Shown here: one piece after another, positions 36,694 to 45,541 of the stretch
Numbering within the stretch: the first letter of the stretch is position 1
Layout: the number at the start of each line of letters is the position of its first letter
NCBI GenBank assembly: GCA_030148705.1
Contig: JASBSY010000014.1
Span: 248,001 to 312,000 of the forward strand
Source: Pukyongia sp.
GTDB lineage: Bacteria > Bacteroidota > Bacteroidia > Flavobacteriales > Flavobacteriaceae
Direction: 5' to 3'
DNA: 64,000 nucleotides
Translations under genes and position numbers: made by a program
The notes under the pieces: generated by a model
Told to the model about the DNA's origin: nothing
The model's database searches: none
Seen by the model: only the letters and a program-made list of their open reading frames with translations

Positions 36694-38190
36694 TTATGGT
36701 TGAATCCTGTACAAGCCCTCTGCTATCTTACGGTCGTTGGAAAGACGTGGCACTTTGTTCTGTCCTCCAAGTTTACCCTGCGACTTCATCAAGCTGTTAA
36801 AGCTATCCTTCGCCAGCACCTTTATCTTTAAGGGCTGGAGAATTTTTCCCTGTATAAGATCATAATAGTAACTGTTCTGATCCTGCATAGCCTTGTCCAG
36901 GGAATTTTCAACTGCTTCCAGGTTGTCCGGTGGGCGTTCGAATTCTACAAGCCATTCGTGGTAAGGCAGTTCCCCGTCATTTACCTGGGTCATGGGAGCC
37001 ACTGTAAACTCTGAAATGGAGAAGCCGTGTTGCTCTTGTGCCTGCTGCATGGCTTCTTCTACCTCTTTTCCTATAACATGTTCGCCAAAAGCCGAAATAA
37101 AGTGCTTAATCCTGCCGGAAACCACCACCCGGTAGGGATTTAGAGAGGTGAATTGTACCGTATCGCCCAGGTTGTACGCCCACAGCCCTGCGTTGTTTGA
37201 AACAATCATCACATAATTTACCCCTATTTCTACCTCGGCGATCGTGATCCTGGGCGGGTTCTCCTCGTAGAAATACTGTGCTTCAACAAATTCATAGAAA
37301 ATCCCCGAATTAAGTAACAACAACATGCCTTTCACATCCTGTTTGTCCTGGAAGGCGAAGAATCCTTCACTGGCGGGGTACAATTCGATACTATCCACTT
37401 TCCTGCCGATAAGTGCTTCAAACTTGGCCCGGTAAGGTTCGTAGTTTACGCCCCCGTAAATAAACAGATTGAAGTTTTTGAAGAGATCACCAATTTTTTT
37501 CCCGGATCGCTGTTGAAGTTTTTCAAAGTACATCTGTACCCAGGATGGAATGCCTCCAATAATGGTCATATCCTCATTCATAGTCTCCTTTACCACGGCA
37601 TCGACCTTGGTTTCCCAATCCTCGATACAGTTCGTCTCCCAGCTTGGCAACCTGTTTTTCTGAAGATATCCCGGCACGTAATGAGCTGCTATTCCGGACA
37701 AGCGGCCTACTTTAATCCCGTTCTTTTCCTTTAGTTCCGGGCTCCCCTGCAGGAATATCATCTTTCCGTCCACTAATTCGCTGTTCCCTGTTTCATCAAT
37801 GTATAACAGTATGGCATCGCGGGCGGCGTTGATATGATTTGGCATGGAATCGGCCGTTAACGGAATATACTTAGCGCCAGAAGTGGTGCCGGATGTTTTT
37901 GCAAAATAAAGTGGTTTGCCCGGCCAGAGTACGTTGTCCTCACCGTTTAATACCTGCTCTATGTATGGTTTTAACGCTTCGTAGTCGCGTATGGGCACCT
38001 TTTCCGCAAAATTCTTATAGCTGCGTATCCCTTCAAAGCCATGGTCCTGCCCGAAGCTGGTGTTTTTCGCCTTTTCAATAAGTTTTTCGAATACTTTTTG
38101 CTGAGTAATTACAGGGTTTCGGGCCCAGGCATAGGTACGATAGGATACGATCTTTGCAAAAATACGGCCGGCTAGTGCTTTTAGTGACAT
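36694..38190 (-). CDS. GH3 family acyl-adenylating protein
   Basis: This 498-aa member of the GH3 family (named after plant auxin-responsive genes) is part of the ANL superfamily of ATP-dependent adenylating enzymes, which join a carboxylate to an amine. The adenylation loop FAKTSGTTSGAKYIPLT (~92-108) is intact. ELYPASEGFFAFQD (~275) and NLGDTVQFTSLNPYRVVVSGR with IKHFISAFGEHVIG (~335-375) are also present. Bacterial GH3 proteins are frequent in Bacteroidota, but their substrates are mostly unknown. It lies 6 bases after the M23 peptidase gene and 24 before the polysaccharide operon. Confidence 0.9.
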   Translation of the reverse strand: MSLKALAGRIFAKIVSYRTYAWARNPVITQQKVFEKLIEKAKNTSFGQDHGFEGIRSYKNFAEKVPIRDYEALKPYIEQVLNGEDNVLWPGKPLYFAKTSGTTSGAKYIPLTADSMPNHINAARDAILLYIDETGNSELVDGKMIFLQGSPELKEKNGIKVGRLSGIAAHYVPGYLQKNRLPSWETNCIEDWETKVDAVVKETMNEDMTIIGGIPSWVQMYFEKLQQRSGKKIGDLFKNFNLFIYGGVNYEPYRAKFEALIGRKVDSIELYPASEGFFAFQDKQDVKGMLLLLNSGIFYEFVEAQYFYEENPPRITIAEVEIGVNYVMIVSNNAGLWAYNLGDTVQFTSLNPYRVVVSGRIKHFISAFGEHVIGKEVEEAMQQAQEQHGFSISEFTVAPMTQVNDGELPYHEWLVEFERPPDNLEAVENSLDKAMQDQNSYYYDLIQGKILQPLKIKVLAKDSFNSLMKSQGKLGGQNKVPRLSNDRKIAEGLYRIQP

Positions 38191-38196
38191 ACTCCC

Positions 38197-39066
38197 TTAG
38201 TCGAAATCTATAAAATTAGCGGGGTTGATTGGGTATCCTTCGCTCCATAATTCGAAATGCAAATGCGGCCCGGTGGAGTATTCCCCAGTATTGCCTGCGG
38301 TTGCAATCACTTCTCCGGCCTTAACCAGTTCTCCTTGCTCCTTGGCAAGAGAAGCGTTGTGTTTGTAAACCGAGATCAGGTTATTCCCATGTTCCAGCAA
38401 AATAACAAAACCTGTTTCGGCCGTCCATTCGGCAAAGATCACGGTGCCGTCTGCAGTTGCCTTGACGGGGGCGTTCATCGCGGTGACAATATCGACAGCG
38501 TAATGTTTTTCCCGAGGTTTATAGGTTTCGGATATGGTGCCTTTTACCGGTGGAAAAAGCACAAGATTCAGGTTTTCGGAAGAGAACAGCGGATTGTATT
38601 TGTCTTCCTGCAGTACTTTTTCCCTCAGCAGGGAATCCTGCCTGGAAGGGGTTAGATCGAGGCGGCTGGCATTTACGTTTGCAGCAAGCTCCATCATGGA
38701 ATCCTTGTTGAACTCCACGGTTTTAACATCCCCACTGAGCACTTTGCGGATAGAGGCGATATAGCTTTCGTTAATAGAAATTACCTGTTGCAGGGAATCT
38801 GTTTTATATGTAAGGTCTGTGGCTTGCTTTTTAAGTCTGGCTGAAGAATAGCCCGGGATATATTCGCGAAGGGGTGTAAAGGCGATAATCAAAGTGGTAA
38901 GGGCAATAAGAAAGACCGCGAAAACACTGCTGAATACAAATACGTTAAGTCTGTTGAGTTTAAAGGAAAATCGTTCCTCGAAAGTAGCTTCATTTAGTAC
39001 GACAAGGCGGTACTTATGAAGTAATTTTTTTCTGATTTTTTTTGCTCGTTTTTCTTTTTCAGCCAT
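38197..39066 (-). CDS. M23 family metallopeptidase (LytM-type murein hydrolase)
   Basis: This 289-aa peptidase is anchored by one N-terminal membrane helix (LNVFVFSSVFAVFLIALTTLIIAF, ~38-61). A short coiled-coil region and a C-terminal LytM domain follow. The Zn site is intact: HYAVDI (HxxxD) and HLHFE, with the auxiliary histidine in SVYKHNA. It should cleave peptidoglycan cross-links or peptides in the periplasm. A TATATTTG box lies 23 bases upstream. It is in line with GH3 and the polysaccharide operon. Confidence 0.93.
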   Translation of the reverse strand: MAEKEKRAKKIRKKLLHKYRLVVLNEATFEERFSFKLNRLNVFVFSSVFAVFLIALTTLIIAFTPLREYIPGYSSARLKKQATDLTYKTDSLQQVISINESYIASIRKVLSGDVKTVEFNKDSMMELAANVNASRLDLTPSRQDSLLREKVLQEDKYNPLFSSENLNLVLFPPVKGTISETYKPREKHYAVDIVTAMNAPVKATADGTVIFAEWTAETGFVILLEHGNNLISVYKHNASLAKEQGELVKAGEVIATAGNTGEYSTGPHLHFELWSEGYPINPANFIDFD

Positions 39067-39088
39067 GATTGCCCAACTTCAGGGAATA

Positions 39089-39096
39089 CAAATATA
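39089..39096 (-). promoter_or_regulatory. -7 box (TATATTTG) for the M23 peptidase gene
   Basis: This is an exact TAnnTTTG match on the minus strand, 22 bases before the ATG at 39066. No good TTG was seen at the -33 distance. Confidence 0.4.
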
Positions 39097-39159
39097 AAAT
39101 AAACGCCTCTCATCCACGCTAAACTTAAGTTAGAAACGTTCTATCTGAGGAATTCTTGT

Positions 39160-39167
39160 TACCTTTG
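39160..39167 (+). promoter_or_regulatory. -7 box (TACCTTTG) for tatA
   Basis: This is an exact TAnnTTTG match on the plus strand, 16 bases before the ATG at 39184, in the divergent M23/tatA region. The -33 element is not clear. Confidence 0.4.
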
Positions 39168-39183
39168 TTCAATAAATTTCTGA

Positions 39184-39384
39184 ATGATGAGTATTGTAAT
39201 TACATCTTTAGCCTTTTTCCCCTTAGCGATAGGCCCGTGGCAGATTGCCTTAATTGTCGTAATAGTATTGCTGTTATTCGGCGGGAGAAAAATTCCTGAA
39301 TTAATGAGGGGTCTTGGAAGCGGAATCAAAGAATTTAAAGATGCGTCCAAGGAAGATCCCAAGGACAAAAAACTGGACGAATAA
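39184..39384 (+). CDS. tatA: Twin-arginine translocase subunit TatA/E
   Basis: This small membrane protein forms the pore-like assembly of the Tat system for folded proteins. The 66-aa sequence has one membrane segment ([20 protein letters not shown]) with the family signature [21 protein letters not shown] and a short charged tail. Two adjacent ATGs (39184, 39187) are possible. A perfect hairpin terminator follows at 39405. TatC is not in the window. Confidence 0.93.
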   Translation: MMSIVITSLAFFPLAIGPWQIALIVVIVLLLFGGRKIPELMRGLGSGIKEFKDASKEDPKDKKLDE

Positions 39385-39404
39385 AATTGAGTTTATACCT
39401 ATTT

Positions 39405-39431
39405 AAACGGCTTCCAATGGAAGCCGTTTTT
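39405..39431 (+). terminator. Rho-independent terminator of tatA
   Basis: AAACGGCTTCC (39405-39415) pairs perfectly with GGAAGCCGTTT (39419-39429) around a 3-base loop and is followed by T residues. It lies 20 bases past the tatA stop and just before the convergent DUF4837 stop, so it probably also limits read-through from the other side. Confidence 0.9.
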
Positions 39432-39433
39432 CG

Positions 39434-40408
39434 TTATAGTATCTTTGCTGAACGCAGGATGGCCTCGAGTTCAAACTGCAGATCGCGTTTACTCGTAGCC
39501 GGCGCATATACGAATCCTTCCAGAATTAAATAGCGGTCGTTTATGCTGTCTCGGACGGCGTAATTGATGAAGGGCCCACCCATAAACTGTGTCTTCACTT
39601 CCCAGATTCCTTTTGTTTCATATGCAAAATGCCCATCGATCTCGGTGGTGAATAAGTAAGGCGCGTAGGCTTCTTCCGTGATAAACCGCCCTCCTTCCTC
39701 TACAGGCATATAATCTCCTCCTATAAGATCCCGGATTTCTATAATATCGTTGACTACGGTGCTGTCGCTCTCGATATATGAAAGCGGAACTTCATACACA
39801 ATAATATTGGTCTCCCCGGATTTCAGCGCCTTGCGATACCAGAAGAAGTCTTCGGTCTCCAGGGCCGTGCGATAAGCAGTTGGAATGTTCATTGTAACCC
39901 GCATACGCTTTTCCAGCGTATCCATTTTTTTTAGGGAATTGTTGATCCTGCTCTGTTTCTCGGCTATTTCCGACTTCTTGAAGGCCGAAATAATCCGCTG
40001 GTGGTGTTCGCCAAGCAGCTCTATGATTTCCTCTTTGGAGGTGCCAATGATAAACGCTCCTGTTTGAGGTTTGGCGTAGGGGTTCTTCTTAATGGAAACG
40101 GCGGCTGAATCTCCAATTGAAACATGCAGGAATGTCCTGTATTTTCTCGCAAAATCAGTATAGGTCGAAGGAGGCATCTGGTTCATGGAAAACAATGGTT
40201 CCTCCTGCGGAAGCCCGTCGACAGGTGCGGCGAAATACTTCCTGATCTCTTCTCCAACATCCCCGTTCCACAACTCATTCTCGGTAATTACCTGGAGCGT
40301 ATTGATGTTCCCGAGTGATTTTAATAAATAGGTCTCCTTACTCCCGGAATTATTGCAGCCGGAAAGTACGAGTACCAGGCCTGCCAGTACCGCAATAAAT
40401 GATTTCAT
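39434..40408 (-). CDS. DUF4837 family lipoprotein
   Basis: This 324-aa protein has a lipoprotein signal (IAVLAGLVLVLSGCNNSG). The body matches the Bacteroidota DUF4837 family (ITENELWNGDVGEEIRKYF, MRVTMNIPTAYRTA, FFWYRKALKSGETNIIVYE). The family has no assigned function. It is 23 bases downstream of the lytic transglycosylase gene on the same strand, so a cell-wall or envelope role is plausible by context only. Confidence 0.85.
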   Translation of the reverse strand: MKSFIAVLAGLVLVLSGCNNSGSKETYLLKSLGNINTLQVITENELWNGDVGEEIRKYFAAPVDGLPQEEPLFSMNQMPPSTYTDFARKYRTFLHVSIGDSAAVSIKKNPYAKPQTGAFIIGTSKEEIIELLGEHHQRIISAFKKSEIAEKQSRINNSLKKMDTLEKRMRVTMNIPTAYRTALETEDFFWYRKALKSGETNIIVYEVPLSYIESDSTVVNDIIEIRDLIGGDYMPVEEGGRFITEEAYAPYLFTTEIDGHFAYETKGIWEVKTQFMGGPFINYAVRDSINDRYLILEGFVYAPATSKRDLQFELEAILRSAKIL

Positions 40409-40431
40409 TTAGTGATGATTTTTTGGGAGAA

Positions 40432-41997
40432 TTAGCTCTTCTGAATCTTAAGCTTCATTCCCGGTTTCAAATTATTACCACTAATATCGTTCCATTTTCT
40501 GATATTGTCCACGGTAACGCCGGGAAATTTTTGAGAAATGCTCCACAGAGAGTCGCCGTTTTTCACCGTGTAAACGCGAATCTCTGAACTGCCGGCTGCC
40601 GTCGAACTGCTCGCCTGGCTGCCCGAAACTCCGTTCTTCGGATAAATAGTTAGACGTTGTCCCACTTTAAGTGTAGTGGATCTCAGGTTGTTCCAGCGTT
40701 TAATCTGGCTCACAGAAACACCGTATTTCGAAGCTATTCGCCCAAGATAGTCGCCGCTTTTAACCCGATAACGAATCCTGTCCGATTGCTCGAAGAATTG
40801 TGGAAGTGGTTTTTCACGTTCGTTTAGTTCACTTTCGGTATAGGCGTAAATAGCCTCTTCATTCTCAACAAACTTACCGATGGCATCCACCGGTAATCGC
40901 AATACGTAATTCTCGTCCTTAACCACCGGGATTATATCCAGCTTATAGGACGGATTAAGGAAAGCTATTTCTTCTTTGTCTAAGTTGGTGAGCTCTGCAA
41001 TGTGGTCGAAGGAGATCATTTTCTTTACCCGTACCGTGTCAGTGGCTACATAGGGATACCTTGGCCCATTGCTTTTAAAGCCGTGTTCTGCCGCAAACTC
41101 GAAGATATACATGGTCGCCAGGAAAGCAGGTACATAGCCGGCTGTCTCCCTTGGGAGGTGATGTCTTATATTCCAATAATTAGTGTGGCCGCCTGCTCGT
41201 CGTAAGGCTTTGGCCACATTCCCAGGTCCCGAATTGTAAGCCGCCAGAGCCAGATCCCAATCTCCCAGGCTGGCTTCAAGGCTCTTCAGGTATTTGCAGG
41301 CTGCTTCCGTAGCCAGGATGGGGTCTGAGCGCTCATCGACATACGAACTCACTTCAAGTCCGAACATCTTACCAGTACTGTACATAAACTGCCAGAGTCC
41401 GGTTGCTCCAACCCTGGATTTTGCTCTTGGATCAAGGGCAGATTCTACTATAGCCAGGTATTTCATTTCCAGCGGAAGCCCAAATCTGTCCAGCTGTTCT
41501 TCGAACATAGGAAAATAATACTCACTTAGCGACATCAACCGTTGGATGGTACGCCGTCTGTTTTTCAGATATCCCTTGATCACATTTTCCAGCGAAGGGT
41601 TGTATTCAACATTAAAAGGAGTGCGCGCGTTTAGTTCGGCTAATCGCTCTTTAAGAAGCTCGGTTGGAAGCTCTTCATATTCCACAGGCTCATAGTCCTG
41701 GTTTTCTATAGCCCCGTACATCTCTTCGAATCTTCCGGTGCTGTATAACTCTTTTAACCACAAGCTGTCAATGGCTCTTGCTTTAGCGTTGTCTTCCAGA
41801 GCAAAAACCACCGTATCTTTGGTGTTTGTGAAGATCGTTTTGGTGGGGAGGTCGCCTACGGTGCTGCTAACTGTAATGGTATCGACAAATTGCACTTTTT
41901 TCTTTTTGAGTGCCTTGTTCTGGGTATCGTTCTGACCAAAAACAAGGCCAGGCACCAACCACATTAAACTCAGAGCAATAACCGCAGGTTTCATCAT
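40432..41997 (-). CDS. Lytic murein transglycosylase with two LysM domains (MltD-like)
   Basis: This ~521-aa enzyme cleaves peptidoglycan glycan strands, forming 1,6-anhydro ends. It has a signal peptide (MKPAVIALSLMWLVPGLVFGQ) and an SLT domain with catalytic glutamate in KYLAIVESALDPRAKSRVGATGLWQFM and LALAAYNSGPGNV. Two C-terminal LysM modules (YRVKSGDYLGRIASKYGVSVSQIKRWN and YTVKNGDSLWSISQKFPGVTVDNIRKWN) bind peptidoglycan. The track start (42057) adds an upstream tail; ATG 41997 or 41994 gives the signal peptide. Confidence 0.94.
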   Translation of the reverse strand: MMKPAVIALSLMWLVPGLVFGQNDTQNKALKKKKVQFVDTITVSSTVGDLPTKTIFTNTKDTVVFALEDNAKARAIDSLWLKELYSTGRFEEMYGAIENQDYEPVEYEELPTELLKERLAELNARTPFNVEYNPSLENVIKGYLKNRRRTIQRLMSLSEYYFPMFEEQLDRFGLPLEMKYLAIVESALDPRAKSRVGATGLWQFMYSTGKMFGLEVSSYVDERSDPILATEAACKYLKSLEASLGDWDLALAAYNSGPGNVAKALRRAGGHTNYWNIRHHLPRETAGYVPAFLATMYIFEFAAEHGFKSNGPRYPYVATDTVRVKKMISFDHIAELTNLDKEEIAFLNPSYKLDIIPVVKDENYVLRLPVDAIGKFVENEEAIYAYTESELNEREKPLPQFFEQSDRIRYRVKSGDYLGRIASKYGVSVSQIKRWNNLRSTTLKVGQRLTIYPKNGVSGSQASSSTAAGSSEIRVYTVKNGDSLWSISQKFPGVTVDNIRKWNDISGNNLKPGMKLKIQKS

Positions 41998-42098
41998 TTT
42001 GGAATATTGGGGATTCGTTCTTGTCTTCAAATGTAAGTAAATGACCGGATTAGGCAAATTTTTAACACAGTAACTCCATTAACGAATGGCCGCCGGAT

Positions 42099-43286
42099 TT
42101 ATTTTAGAATGGCTTCAATTCCTGGCAACGATTTTCCTTCCAGCATTTCCAGCATTGCTCCGCCACCGGTGGATACATAACTCACTTTATCCTCCAGGCC
42201 ATATTTGGTTACGGCAGCAACCGAATCACCTCCGCCAACCAGAGAATAAGCTCCAGCTGCTGTAGCTTTTGCGATGGCATTGCCGAGCTGCTTTGTTCCT
42301 TCCGCAAAATTTTCCATTTCAAACACACCAACCGGCCCGTTCCAGAGGATGGTTTTAGATTTGGCTATCACTGCTGCAAAGTTCAGGTTGCTGCGCTCGC
42401 CTGTGTCCAGCCCCATCCATCCGTCGGGTATGGCATTCACTTCAGCTGTATTGGTATTGGCCATGTCGCTGAAACTATCGGCTATGACTGCATCAGTGGG
42501 TAAATGTACTTCCACCCCCTTCTCTTTGGCCTTTGCCAGGATTTCGAGCGCAATCGCTTCTTTGTCTGTCTCCACCATTGAGTTCCCTACATTGCCCCCC
42601 TGGGCTTTGATAAAGGTAAAGGCCATTCCGCCTCCAATGATGAGGTGGTCGATCTTATCGAGTATATTTTCAATAACTGTAATCTTTGAAGACACCTTTG
42701 CCCCTCCTATGATAGCCGTAACCGGGGATTTGCCCGATTCGAGCACTTTTTTCAGGTTTTCAATTTCAGAAGCCATCAACAGGCCGAAACATTTATTCTC
42801 CGGAAAGAAGTCTGCTATAATTGCTGTGGAAGCATGTGCGCGGTGGGCGGTACCAAATGCGTCATTCACATAGTAATCGCCCAATCTGGATAATTTTTCG
42901 GCAAAATCCCGGTCGCCTTTGGTCTCTTCCTCGTAATACCTTAGGTTTTCCAAAAGAAGGATTTCTCCCGGCCGAAGGGCTGCTACGGCTTTCTCGGCCT
43001 TCGGGCCGATACAGTCTTCGGCGAATTTCACATTAACACCAAGGATCTTCGAGGCTTTGTCGACCACATGCCTTAAAGAAAATTCTTCCTCCCTGTTTTT
43101 TGGTCGGCCGAGATGCGACATCAAAATACAGCTTCCGTTGTCCTCGAGTATGTTGATAATAGTTGGAACAGCCGCCTTTATTCGGGTCGCATCGGTAACG
43201 TTCAGCTCCTCATCGAGTGGTACATTGAAATCTACCCGGATAAGTGCCTTCCTGCCTTTAAAATTAATGTCCTTTACAGTTTTCAT
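42099..43286 (-). CDS. pgk: Phosphoglycerate kinase
   Basis: This glycolytic enzyme interconverts 1,3-bisphosphoglycerate/ADP and 3-phosphoglycerate/ATP. The 395-aa protein has RVDFNVPLDE (~14), SHLGRPKN (~55), GGAKVSSKI (~198), GGGMAFTFIKA, NGPVGVFEMENFAEGT and the nucleotide-binding STGGGAMLEMLEGKSLPG end. The track start (43322) is an upstream in-frame codon; ATG 43286 (MKTVKDINFKGRKALIRVDF) matches the family. It is divergent from holB. Confidence 0.98.
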   Translation of the reverse strand: MKTVKDINFKGRKALIRVDFNVPLDEELNVTDATRIKAAVPTIINILEDNGSCILMSHLGRPKNREEEFSLRHVVDKASKILGVNVKFAEDCIGPKAEKAVAALRPGEILLLENLRYYEEETKGDRDFAEKLSRLGDYYVNDAFGTAHRAHASTAIIADFFPENKCFGLLMASEIENLKKVLESGKSPVTAIIGGAKVSSKITVIENILDKIDHLIIGGGMAFTFIKAQGGNVGNSMVETDKEAIALEILAKAKEKGVEVHLPTDAVIADSFSDMANTNTAEVNAIPDGWMGLDTGERSNLNFAAVIAKSKTILWNGPVGVFEMENFAEGTKQLGNAIAKATAAGAYSLVGGGDSVAAVTKYGLEDKVSYVSTGGGAMLEMLEGKSLPGIEAILK

Positions 43287-43304
43287 GTGGAATTTTTTCA
43301 AAGG

Positions 43305-43312
43305 CAAATATA
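43305..43312 (-). promoter_or_regulatory. -7 box (TATATTTG) for pgk
   Basis: This is an exact TAnnTTTG match on the minus strand, 18 bases before the pgk ATG at 43286. Its position also supports that ATG over the longer track ORF. Confidence 0.45.
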
Positions 43313-43347
43313 GTTTTTTCACGGCTTATTTTGGCCGGAAAAAACCG

Positions 43348-43355
43348 TAGTTTTG
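43348..43355 (+). promoter_or_regulatory. -7 box (TAGTTTTG) for holB
   Basis: This is an exact TAnnTTTG match on the plus strand, ending 3 bases before the ATG at 43359. If used, the message is almost leaderless, or the true start lies slightly downstream. Confidence 0.35.
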
Positions 43356-43358
43356 TAT

Positions 43359-44513
43359 ATGGATCTAAAGCAACCGATAGGCCAGAAGCACCTGAAGAGC
43401 TATTTTAAAAAAACCATACAAAATGGGCGTGTTCCCCACGCACAGCTCTTCGTGGGCGGGATGGGAAGCGGAATTCTACCTATGGCTATCGCCTACGCCT
43501 CCGAGTTGTTGTGCAACCACTATGATGAAGACAGCCCCGAACGGAAACTCTGCGCTCAGAAAGTAAGAAAACTGGCGCATCCGGATTTGCATTTTGTTTA
43601 CCCCATCAATAAAAAGCATGCAAGCACACGGCCGGAAATTTCAACAGATTTTATCAACGAATGGCGGGAATTTGTGGTAAAAAACCCTTATGCATCGCTG
43701 TTCGAATGGCTGCAGCATCTTGGTATCGAGAACAAACAAGGGTCCATCAAGGTATATGAGGCCGCCGAATTGCTTAAAACTTTATCACTAAAATCATACG
43801 AAGGCGGATATAAGGTTGTAATTATCTGGGCAGCTGATAAAATGAATACTCAATGTGCCAATAAGTTGCTAAAGATTATCGAAGAGCCTCCAAAGAAAAC
43901 GGTTTTGCTGCTCCTCACTGAGAAAGAAGAACAAATACTCAGCACCATTCATTCCCGTTGTCAGAAATTGCATTTTGCCATGCTTTCTGAAGAAGATATT
44001 GCCAATGAGTTGGTGCAGGCCAAAGGAGTGGAGTTAAGCCTGGCCAAAACCATTGCGCACCGAGCCGAAGGTGATTACAACAAAGCACTTCATATACTGG
44101 AATACAATGAGGAGGACGCCGAGTTCGAGGCCTGGTTTATTCATTGGGTACGTACAGCCTTCAGGGCAAAAGGAAATAAAGCGGTGATCTCCGATTTACT
44201 CTCCTGGAGCGAGCAAATAGCCTCACGCGGACGTGAAACTCAGAAAAAGTTTCTCAACTATTGTATTGAGGTATTCAGGCAGGCTATGCTAAAGAACTAT
44301 ACGGCCGATTCGTTGTTGTATTTCGTAGCAGACGACCCTTCCTTTAAAATGGAACAATTTTCTCGCTTTGTTCACCAGAACAATATTTTCGAAATCGTCG
44401 AGTCTTTGGAACGCGCCGTATATCATATTGAAAGAAACGGAAACGCCAAGATAATTTTTGGGGATTTGGCAATTAATCTTACCCGCCTGATTCACCGCAA
44501 AGAACTAATATAG
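43359..44513 (+). CDS. holB: DNA polymerase III subunit delta'
   Basis: This is a clamp-loader subunit of the replicative polymerase. The 384-aa AAA+ type protein has GQKHLKSYFKKTIQNGRVPHAQLFVG at the N-terminus, a degenerate P-loop (GGMGSGIL) expected for delta', and the sensor region KLLKIIEEPPKKTVLLLLTEKEEQILSTIHSRCQKL. That last stretch is the family hallmark (EEPP and SRCQ). ATG 43359 is preferred to the TTG in the track. It is convergent with the methyltransferase gene, with 144 unremarkable bases between. Confidence 0.93.
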   Translation: MDLKQPIGQKHLKSYFKKTIQNGRVPHAQLFVGGMGSGILPMAIAYASELLCNHYDEDSPERKLCAQKVRKLAHPDLHFVYPINKKHASTRPEISTDFINEWREFVVKNPYASLFEWLQHLGIENKQGSIKVYEAAELLKTLSLKSYEGGYKVVIIWAADKMNTQCANKLLKIIEEPPKKTVLLLLTEKEEQILSTIHSRCQKLHFAMLSEEDIANELVQAKGVELSLAKTIAHRAEGDYNKALHILEYNEEDAEFEAWFIHWVRTAFRAKGNKAVISDLLSWSEQIASRGRETQKKFLNYCIEVFRQAMLKNYTADSLLYFVADDPSFKMEQFSRFVHQNNIFEIVESLERAVYHIERNGNAKIIFGDLAINLTRLIHRKELI

Positions 44514-44657
44514 ACATATCTTATTGTTTTTTTTCAATCAGTAAATAACGTTTATAATTCTGGAGGCGCATAAATAGCTTTTAACGAGACTTCGTTCAAT
44601 AGCACGGGGTTTTCCTTCATTGCTGCTAAAGTGGGCTCTAAACGGCTTTAAATCGGT

Positions 44658-45503
44658 TTAAGCTGGCTTTTGAAAGCAATAGATAAGAGAGGAGTATTCT
44701 TTCGAGTTTAAAGCTTTGATATTCGACCACAATCCGATAAAAAGTGCTTTTATGGAAAACGAGTTTCCCGATTTATACTTTTCAGATAAAAGACTTACAT
44801 AAAAAGCATCGAACCACATCGGTTTCACTTTAACCAAATGCATTGAATCGGAAAAAATAGTGATTATGGACTTGCGGGAGAAATGCCATAAATGCCTTGG
44901 AACGTCGAATGCCGCCCAATATTCTTTATAATAGGCTGCGTCGTACGATTTGTAATTAGGAACTGCAATTATCAGGTAACCTCCCGGCTTTACCATGCGC
45001 TTTAGCCGATTAACTTCTGTGTCGAGTTCCGGCAAATGCTCTAAAACATGCCATAAGGTTACTACATCGTAGGTTTTATACGATAGCTCGTCTATAGACT
45101 CAACAAGATCGATTCCTTTATGGGAGGCGCGTTTCCTGGCTGCTGAATTAGGCTCTGCGCCCTTCACTTCCCAGCCGTCTGTTTTAACGACGCCTAGAAA
45201 ATCACCGGTGCCTGCTCCGATGTCGGCCAGGGTTCCCCGCTTTTTAGCAAGCTTATTAACCAGTTTTACTTTCCGCGACAACGTAATTGACTTCACCCGC
45301 TGATACATAAAAGCCATAAGACCTTTGTCCGCATCGGAATGAGAAATATATGCCTTGCTATCGTAATACTTCTCCAGATCCTCCGTGGCCGGTTGAGGAC
45401 TGGTGACCAACATATCGGTAGTGCTGTCGTATAATAAATCGAAGGATTCCCCTGTTTTAAAAAAATCTCTGGTGCTTATATGCTTTTCGGCCTGTAGACT
45501 CAA
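44658..45503 (-). CDS. SAM-dependent class I methyltransferase
   Basis: This 281-aa protein has the SAM-binding motif I LADIGAGTGDFLGVV (~92), acidic motif WEVKGAEPNSAARKRA and motif LWHVLEHLPELDTEVNRLKRMVKPGGYLIIAVPNYKSYDA (~150-190). This layout is typical of methyltransferases of family 11/23. The substrate is unknown. The N-terminal FFKTGESFDLLYD is conserved in Bacteroidota homologues and is preceded by no ATG, so the start is TTG 45503 or another non-ATG codon just upstream. A parS-like site lies 18 bases upstream. Confidence 0.88.
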   Translation of the reverse strand: MSLQAEKHISTRDFFKTGESFDLLYDSTTDMLVTSPQPATEDLEKYYDSKAYISHSDADKGLMAFMYQRVKSITLSRKVKLVNKLAKKRGTLADIGAGTGDFLGVVKTDGWEVKGAEPNSAARKRASHKGIDLVESIDELSYKTYDVVTLWHVLEHLPELDTEVNRLKRMVKPGGYLIIAVPNYKSYDAAYYKEYWAAFDVPRHLWHFSRKSIITIFSDSMHLVKVKPMWFDAFYVSLLSEKYKSGNSFSIKALFIGLWSNIKALNSKEYSSLIYCFQKPA

Positions 45504-45520
45504 TCTGTGTAATTTAGGAA

Positions 45521-45536
45521 TGTTTCACGTGGAACA
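45521..45536. other. parS: parS-like ParB binding site (1)
   Basis: TGTTTCACGTGGAACA differs from the classic parS TGTTTCACGTGAAACA at one base and keeps the CACGTG core. It lies in the 38-base gap between the mnmG stop and the methyltransferase start. ParB spreading from parS directs origin segregation. Confidence 0.85.
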
Positions 45537-45541
45537 ATTTG

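Noticed and set aside
39159-39368. 69-aa minus-strand ORF
   Set aside because: It is antisense to tatA, which has an unmistakable TatA signature, a promoter box and a terminator.
42274-42873. 199-aa ORF on the plus strand
   Set aside because: It lies entirely antisense to pgk, a certain gene, and has no recognisable domain; its length reflects codon bias of the opposite strand.
44514-44657. Possible small RNA or terminator between holB and the methyltransferase
   Set aside because: No stem longer than a few pairs and no promoter box was found; the 144 bases look like an ordinary convergent intergenic region.
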